A stretch of 10,811 nucleotides of DNA from CAG-791 sp045130475 (GTDB taxonomy: Bacteria; Bacillota; Clostridia; Lachnospirales; Lachnospiraceae), in NCBI GenBank assembly GCA_045130475.1, contig JBGUPU010000076.1, forward strand, positions 1 through 10,811, given 5' to 3'. Of the stretch, positions 6,523 to 10,811 are shown piece after piece (within the stretch, counting starts at the first letter, position 1; the number at the start of each line of letters is the position of its first letter). Under the pieces are notes generated by a model. That model was given only the letters and a program-made list of their open reading frames with translations. It had not been told where the DNA came from and searched no databases. A program made the translations under genes and the position numbers.

Positions 6523-6537
6523 CTATTCGTCTGTCCC
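6449..6537 (-). repeat. Degenerate repeat of about 14 bp overlapping the 3' end of the GTPase-NYN gene
   Basis: The word GGGACAGACGAATA (minus strand) occurs exactly three times, at 6537-6524, 6494-6481 and 6463-6450. Two decayed copies lie between them: CGTCTG at 6471-6476 and CATCTG at 6513-6518 on the plus strand. Spacing of the core is 14-17 bases, with one gap of 28. The first copy contains the last four sense codons and the TAG stop of the upstream gene. Confidence 0.8.
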
Positions 6538-9500
6538 GATCCCGTAGCGCTCCCGCATCTCACGCTCGGTAAAGAGGATCTCCTCGAGCAGCATCTGTGC
6601 GGACATGCGATAGGCGCCTGCACCGAAGATGATGATCTGCTCGACCGCATCAGATGTGGCGACCGTGACCCGGTATTTTTTTGCCAGTACGTGGGCGGTC
6701 TTCTCAATGTAGAGGTCGGCTGTCTCCGCCTCCTTTGTGAAAACGACGTCTATATTGTGCCAGCGCATTACCTCGCCGGGACCGCCGGCAACCTTGTAGG
6801 CGTCGAAGACCAGGATCACCTTTTCCGTCCGGTAACCGGCAAAGTTGGACAGGATATCCATCAGCTTGTCGCGGGCGGATTTGATATCCCGCAGGGCAAG
6901 TGCCCGGAGATCATTCCATGCAAAAATAATATTGTAGCCGTCGACCAGCAGGTAATGGTCCTGCGGGGCAGGCCTCTTTTTCCTGACAGAGGCATCCGGC
7001 CCCTCTCCGCTCTCCAGCCCCCAGGGATCGCTTGATCCGGTCTTTTTCTTCTTTGGAGCCCCGTCGGGACCGCCGGCGGAATCAAACAGTTCACTCCCGT
7101 CGCCGACCCTGGATCTGACCGGTCCGTAGGTGCGCTCAAAGATCTGCATGAGTTCTTTTTCAGCTGCAAATACAGCCTGCTGGCGGCGCTTGAAGGCATC
7201 TTCCTGCTTTTTTCCAGCCGCGCCGGAAGCGGTACTGTCCCGGCCGGCTGCGCCGGCATCTTTTCCTCCATTGCCTTTGCTCCCGCCGCTTCCGGCTCCA
7301 GTGCCGTCCGCGTCTTCATCCAGGATGCCCTGTTCCAGAAGACGCTTCTTTTTCTCGCGCTCCTCCGCCGCCTTTCTGGCGCGCTCGGCAGCCAGATCCA
7401 GGGCTTCGTCCTCGGTCATGGCAGGTGCTTCCTCCGGGAAGCGCCAGCCTGTATCCACATGCATAAAGCTGCGGACTTCATACCAGGGAATAATGGTGCC
7501 CGCGCCGTGGGAACAGAACACAGAAGAGGATGGGTTGCGCACATCCAGTTCAGGGTCATAGCCCGAAGCGGCGATGACCGCCTCTGCGTTTTTGCAGGGA
7601 ACATAGCCCTTGAGGGCGCACTGAAGAGACCCTGCGCCGCGGGTATAGGCGGCGACCTCCTCGACATAGTTTCCCAGAGCTGCGACTGTCACTGTTCCCG
7701 TCAGGACCGCAGTGTTGTTTTTAGAAGAAAAATCAGGCTGGCCGAAGGAGGCATCCATCTGCTGCAGGTCTGACATGGCTCTGCCCAGATTCTCCTGCGG
7801 CAGTTCCAGACAAAAGTCATAGGCCGGCTCCAAAAGGACAGACTGTGCCATCATCAGACCCTGGCGGACCGCCCGGTAGGTAGCCTTGCGGAAATCGCCG
7901 CCCTCCGTGTGTTTGGCATGGGCACGGCCGCCGATGATGCTGATCCTCATATCCGTGATCTCGGCACCTGTGAGCACACCCCTGTGGCGGCGCTCCTCCA
8001 GATGGGTCATGATCAGGCGCTGCCAGTTGAGGGCCAGGTCATTGACGGAGCAATGGCTCTCAAATACCAGTCCGCTGCCGGGCTCACCGGGCTCCAGCAG
8101 CAGGTGGACCTCCGCGTAGTGCCGCAGGGGCTCGAAATGTCCGACGCCTTCCACCGTGTCCGCAATAGTCTCCTTGTAGATGATCCGCGAAGGGCCGAAT
8201 TCGATCTGCATGCCGAAGCGCTCTCCGATCAGGCGCTGCAGGATCTCCCTCTGGACCTGGCCCATGACCTGGACAGTGATCTCTTTTTTCTCCTCATCAT
8301 AGGACAGGCGGAGCATGGGATCCTCTTCTTCCAGCGCCCGCAGCTTTCTGTAGGCGGCGTAGAGGTCCTGTCCGGGCGGCAGGATCAGCCGGCTCTGCAT
8401 GACGGGCTGGAGAAGACGTTCGGTCTCCTCCTTGTCCGCCTCCGCGCCCAGTCCCATCCCGGCCCGGGTGCCTGTCAGTCCCGGTACGGCAACAATCATG
8501 CCGGCGGGAGCCTCCTGCAGAGCTTCGTATTTTTCCCCTCTGTAAAAGCGCAGCTGGGCCGCTTTTTCGGGCTGTCCCTTTTCATCGGGACTCTCCGGAA
8601 TCTGCTGCCTGGGCAGGAGGGATCCGCCGGTGATCTTCATCCAGGTCAGCCGCGCGCCGCTCCCTGTGCCGCCTGCGGTATTGCCGCCGCCTGCGGATGT
8701 ACTGCCGCCCTCATGGGTGATCTTGTAGATCCGGGCGCCGAAAGTCTCCCCGCGGGGCGGCTCCTGGGCCAATGTATCCATCATGGCCAGAAGGTCATCA
8801 ACCCCTTCTTCCCGAAGGGCCGAGCCAAAGCAGACCGGAAAGAGCTTTCGAGCGGCAGCCAGCTCCGCTGCATCCGCGATAGTGATCTCCTCCCCGTCAA
8901 AAAAGCGCTCCATCATGGCCTCATCGCAGACTGCGATCTCCTCCTGCAGATCGGGAGAAAAGACCGGCTGAACCTGCAGACCCGCATATTCCGGGGAATC
9001 TTTGCCGGAAGAATCACCAGCTTTTCCGGCAAAACCGCCCGATGAGCCTGCAGCGGCTGCAGCATCGGCCAGAAGGGCCGCTGCAAAAGGCTCCTGCAGG
9101 TCCACACAGGCCGTTCCGAGTTCATCCCGGATCTGCGCATAGACCGCCGCCCGATCCGCCCCGGACTGATCCATTTTGTTGACAAAAAGAAAGGCCGGAA
9201 CCTGATAATGCTCCAGAAGCCTCCAGAGTGTGCGCACCTGGCCGGTGACACCGTCCGCCGCGCTGATGATCAATACCGCGTAATCCAGTACCTGCAGGAC
9301 CCGCTCCATCTCCGTGGAAAAATCCGCGTGTCCGGGTGTGTCCACCAGGGTCCAGACCCGCTCCCTCTGTATTTGATCTCCGGTAATTCTGCTGCCCGGC
9401 CCCGCTGTTTTGTCCGCTTTTCCGGCTTTTTCAGCTTTTCCGGTTTTTTCCGCAGACTCCCGACGCAGAGACAGAACAGGCCTTGTCGTAAACGAGGCCT

Positions 9501-9681
9501 GTTTGGAAAAAATCGTGATGCCGCGGTCCCGCTCCATGGAATCTGTGTCCAGGAAAGCATCCCCGTGGTCCACTCGTCCAGCACTGCGGATCGCGCCGGT
9601 ACGGTGCAGAAGCGCTTCCGAGAGTGTCGTCTTGCCGGCATCTACGTGGGCCAGCAGGCCGATACAGATATATTCACGCAT
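6523..9681 (-). CDS. TetM/EF-G-like GTPase fused to a C-terminal NYN (YacP-like) nuclease domain
   Basis: A 1052-residue fusion. Residues 1 to about 745 are a full ribosomal-protection/EF-G-type factor: G1 AHVDAGKTT (11-19), RGIT (53-56), DTPGH (114-118), NKMD (168-171), GSAL near 284, then domains II-V ending near MHVDTGW. Low-complexity insertions sit at about 66-107, 205-231 and 321-344. A charged helix (about 755-784), a Gly/Ala/Ser linker (about 786-822) and a second basic helix lead to a NYN domain from about 909, with acidic residues D914 (DGYN), D960 (VFDAY), D989 (ETAD) and D1011 (TSD) all kept. The known roles of the parts are GTP-driven action on the ribosome and RNA cleavage. A joint role in ribosome rescue or RNA quality control is inference. 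The ATG at 9681 has AAAGGA 9-10 bases upstream. Domain IV lacks the Tet(M) tip loop SPV (here HAKHTEGG, 588-595), so tetracycline resistance is doubtful. Confidence 0.92.
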   Translation of the reverse strand: MREYICIGLLAHVDAGKTTLSEALLHRTGAIRSAGRVDHGDAFLDTDSMERDRGITIFSKQASFTTRPVLSLRRESAEKTGKAEKAGKADKTAGPGSRITGDQIQRERVWTLVDTPGHADFSTEMERVLQVLDYAVLIISAADGVTGQVRTLWRLLEHYQVPAFLFVNKMDQSGADRAAVYAQIRDELGTACVDLQEPFAAALLADAAAAAGSSGGFAGKAGDSSGKDSPEYAGLQVQPVFSPDLQEEIAVCDEAMMERFFDGEEITIADAAELAAARKLFPVCFGSALREEGVDDLLAMMDTLAQEPPRGETFGARIYKITHEGGSTSAGGGNTAGGTGSGARLTWMKITGGSLLPRQQIPESPDEKGQPEKAAQLRFYRGEKYEALQEAPAGMIVAVPGLTGTRAGMGLGAEADKEETERLLQPVMQSRLILPPGQDLYAAYRKLRALEEEDPMLRLSYDEEKKEITVQVMGQVQREILQRLIGERFGMQIEFGPSRIIYKETIADTVEGVGHFEPLRHYAEVHLLLEPGEPGSGLVFESHCSVNDLALNWQRLIMTHLEERRHRGVLTGAEITDMRISIIGGRAHAKHTEGGDFRKATYRAVRQGLMMAQSVLLEPAYDFCLELPQENLGRAMSDLQQMDASFGQPDFSSKNNTAVLTGTVTVAALGNYVEEVAAYTRGAGSLQCALKGYVPCKNAEAVIAASGYDPELDVRNPSSSVFCSHGAGTIIPWYEVRSFMHVDTGWRFPEEAPAMTEDEALDLAAERARKAAEEREKKKRLLEQGILDEDADGTGAGSGGSKGNGGKDAGAAGRDSTASGAAGKKQEDAFKRRQQAVFAAEKELMQIFERTYGPVRSRVGDGSELFDSAGGPDGAPKKKKTGSSDPWGLESGEGPDASVRKKRPAPQDHYLLVDGYNIIFAWNDLRALALRDIKSARDKLMDILSNFAGYRTEKVILVFDAYKVAGGPGEVMRWHNIDVVFTKEAETADLYIEKTAHVLAKKYRVTVATSDAVEQIIIFGAGAYRMSAQMLLEEILFTEREMRERYGIGTDE
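9412..9447 (-). repeat. In-frame 9-bp coding repeat inside the G domain
   Basis: Four 9-bp units, each three codons, encode K-T-G, K-A-E, K-A-G and K-A-D (residues 79-90 of the GTPase-NYN protein). They form the core of the insertion between switch I and the DTPGH motif. Length polymorphism by slippage would keep the reading frame. Confidence 0.75.
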
Positions 9682-9738
9682 AATTGTTAATCCTTTTTCG
9701 TTTATACTAAAGATCACAATGCTGTATAATGCTGTTTC

Positions 9739-9766
9739 TTTATAGTTCTGGTGCATTATGATCCAA
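9739..9766 (-). promoter_or_regulatory. Weak candidate promoter for the GTPase-NYN gene
   Basis: On the minus strand TTGGAT (9766-9761) and TATAAA (9744-9739) are 16 bases apart. The -35 is poor (3/6). A second TATAAA at 9706-9701 would leave a leader of only about 15 bases. The gene could equally be read through from the upstream gene, since no terminator is visible in the 117-base gap between them. Confidence 0.25.
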
Positions 9767-9798
9767 ATGCTTCACAGAAAGTAATTTATTACATTGTC

Positions 9799-10575
9799 TC
9801 AAAAATCGCCTTCGGCAGGTCTTTTTCCGATGAGCTTGACGATTTCCTTTTCAGGGCTGCCGGGATATGCTCCGCGTACATGCTGAAAGATACGGTCCCA
9901 AGATTTTGCGGGAGATTCCGTATAGGCTTTTGTCACGGCAGCGCGGCCCCAGACCGCTTCCGGGGGTTGGAGGACAGATACCGACATACCGTATTCCTCC
10001 CCCCTCTTGTTCTTTCTTCTGTGAAAATCAGTGATGACAAGGTATGTCTGCATCTGAAGTCCGGTGATGATCCCGGGATAATTTTTCTCTTTTTCCTTTC
10101 CGAATCCCGCCCTCTTCTTGAGATCTGTGGACAGGATCTGATCTGTCTTCCAGATCACATCTCCGTCTTCATCTACATTCATCATGAAATCCATGATCAT
10201 CTTCTCACGTCTGTTGGCGAGGCCGTCCTCCCAGCGGGCATCAAAATCATAGCCCTCCCGCCGGAAGTTGGCAAAATAGGGGAGCCACTCCAGGCTGATA
10301 AAGCCTGCCCTGCCGCCGAAAAACTTTCCGTAGGCGACCTGACGGCCGGCAGCAATGATTTCCCGCCACTCCCAGGGATCCTCACTGCGGATGCCCGACC
10401 ACCAATAGTCGGGCGAGGTATGTTCCTCGGCAGAAAAGCCTGTCACACCGTTGCCGAAAAGGGGAAGAAATCCGATCTCGTTGATCCAGTTGATAAGCTC
10501 CTGCCATGTGCGAATCCTGTAAGGGTCGTCCCATGCCATTCCGCGCATGATCCACTCGCCGTTTTCGATCGACAT
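9799..10575 (-). CDS. Conserved uncharacterised protein, tentatively AlkZ-related
   Basis: A 258-residue soluble protein without signal peptide or membrane span. It is rich in aromatic residues: TWQELINWINEIGFLPLF (28-45), then a Y-W-W-S-G and D-P-W-E-W-R-E-I-I block (about 57-74), VAYGKFF, AGFISLEWLPYFANFRREG and a C-terminal helix with SWDRIFQHVR. I recall this pattern from Clostridia proteins labelled AlkZ-related. AlkZ proteins are winged-helix DNA glycosylases of the HTH_42 group. I cannot identify catalytic residues, so a DNA repair role is only a possibility. AAAGGAG lies 12 bases before the ATG at 10575, and an alternative in-frame start (MRGMAW) lies nine codons later. It precedes the GTPase-NYN gene on the same strand by 117 bases and could share its transcript. 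Confidence 0.8.
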   Translation of the reverse strand: MSIENGEWIMRGMAWDDPYRIRTWQELINWINEIGFLPLFGNGVTGFSAEEHTSPDYWWSGIRSEDPWEWREIIAAGRQVAYGKFFGGRAGFISLEWLPYFANFRREGYDFDARWEDGLANRREKMIMDFMMNVDEDGDVIWKTDQILSTDLKKRAGFGKEKEKNYPGIITGLQMQTYLVITDFHRRKNKRGEEYGMSVSVLQPPEAVWGRAAVTKAYTESPAKSWDRIFQHVRGAYPGSPEKEIVKLIGKRPAEGDF

Positions 10576-10636
10576 CTCTATTCCTGTCTCCTTTATAATA
10601 TGTTGTTGAGGTCAAAAGGTGGTTAAGAGAACACCA

Positions 10637-10793
10637 TCTCGTCAAGCTGTACAATCGCCTTGGGCACGCTCTCGCTCTACCCTCGCTGGCAGCGGTACTA
10701 AGGCCGCTAAAAATCAGCGGCCAGGTACCTGGCGCGCAACATCTCCTTCGGAGCTGCGCAAGGCCCTTCGGCTGTTTGTGCAGCTTGACGAGA
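10637..10793. repeat. Structured GC-rich element bounded by an 18-bp inverted repeat
   Basis: TCTCGTCAAGCTGTACAA (10637-10654) pairs with 10776-10793 over 18 positions. The single non-Watson-Crick position is a G-U wobble if the plus strand is the RNA (an A-C mismatch on the other strand). Inside are nested hairpins: GGTAC/GTACC (10694-10698, 10725-10729) enclosing GGCCGCT/AGCGGCC (10702-10708, 10716-10722), and GCGCA/TGCGC (10734-10738, 10755-10759) enclosing CTCC/GGAG (10743-10753). GCCTT (10657-10661) can also pair with AAGGC (10760-10764). The layout is a closed multibranch fold. It could be a structured RNA, a dispersed repeat or a miniature mobile element. A minus-strand reading frame crosses it but follows no codon pattern I would trust. 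Confidence 0.7.
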
Positions 10794-10811
10794 CTCAGAG
10801 CCATCAGATAC

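Noticed and set aside
7909..9045. A 378-residue plus-strand open frame opposite the GTPase-NYN gene
   Set aside because: It is antisense to well-conserved GTPase codons, has no family pattern, and is explained by high GC and codon bias on the other strand.
6523..9681. Acquired tetracycline-resistance gene on a mobile element
   Set aside because: The protein is a long fusion with a different domain IV tip loop. No conjugation, recombination or transposase genes are present, and base composition matches the neighbouring genes.
9751..10626. A 291-residue plus-strand open frame opposite the AlkZ-like gene
   Set aside because: There is no recognisable motif and no good ribosome binding site. The minus-strand protein has a strong conserved pattern and AAAGGAG upstream.
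10382..10804. A 140-residue minus-strand reading frame across the right-edge element
   Set aside because: It overlaps the 5' part of the AlkZ-like gene in another frame, and its N-terminal half is simply the hairpin-rich repeat read as codons. It has no recognisable domain or good ribosome binding site.

Overview
The window reads as a chromosomal segment of an anaerobic, moderately GC-rich Firmicute, most likely a gut Clostridium-class organism of the Lachnospiraceae type. This rests on strong AAGGAGG-type ribosome binding sites, a class I desulfoferrodoxin, a TRAP transporter, and a TetM-like GTPase fused to a YacP-like NYN domain, an architecture I associate with Lachnospiraceae. The taxonomic call is inference; there is no rRNA or other marker in the window.

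Left part (1-5764). A LysR-type regulator (395-1297) is followed on the same strand by a YdiB-like quinate/shikimate dehydrogenase (1444-2322). A 16-bp tandem repeat begins at its stop codon, and a clear rho-independent terminator follows. Facing it on the minus strand is a three-gene TRAP transporter operon read in the order dctQ (4825-5349), dctM (3535-4824), dctP (2472-3482), with its promoter near 5493-5521. The simplest reading is a small catabolic module: the TRAP system imports a carboxylated compound, perhaps quinate or shikimate, the dehydrogenase acts on it, and the LysR protein senses it. The substrate is inferred only from the neighbourhood.

Middle (5765-6522). A complete class I desulfoferrodoxin (superoxide reductase) gene has its own sigma-A-like promoter and a strong terminator. 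The following gap up to 6522 carries a degenerate repeat of about 14 bp that runs into the last codons of the next gene.

Right part (6523-10811). A 1052-residue protein joins a full five-domain TetM/EF-G-like GTPase, interrupted by low-complexity insertions, to a charged and glycine-rich linker and a C-terminal NYN (PIN-like) nuclease domain. Upstream of it on the same strand is a conserved 258-residue protein that I tentatively relate to the AlkZ-like family. Beyond that gene lies a GC-rich element of about 157 bp bounded by an 18-bp inverted repeat and holding several internal hairpins. It is probably a dispersed repeat or a structured RNA and not a gene.

The best candidates for undescribed biology are the GTPase-NYN fusion, the structured element at the right edge, and the two short tandem-repeat regions at gene 3' ends.
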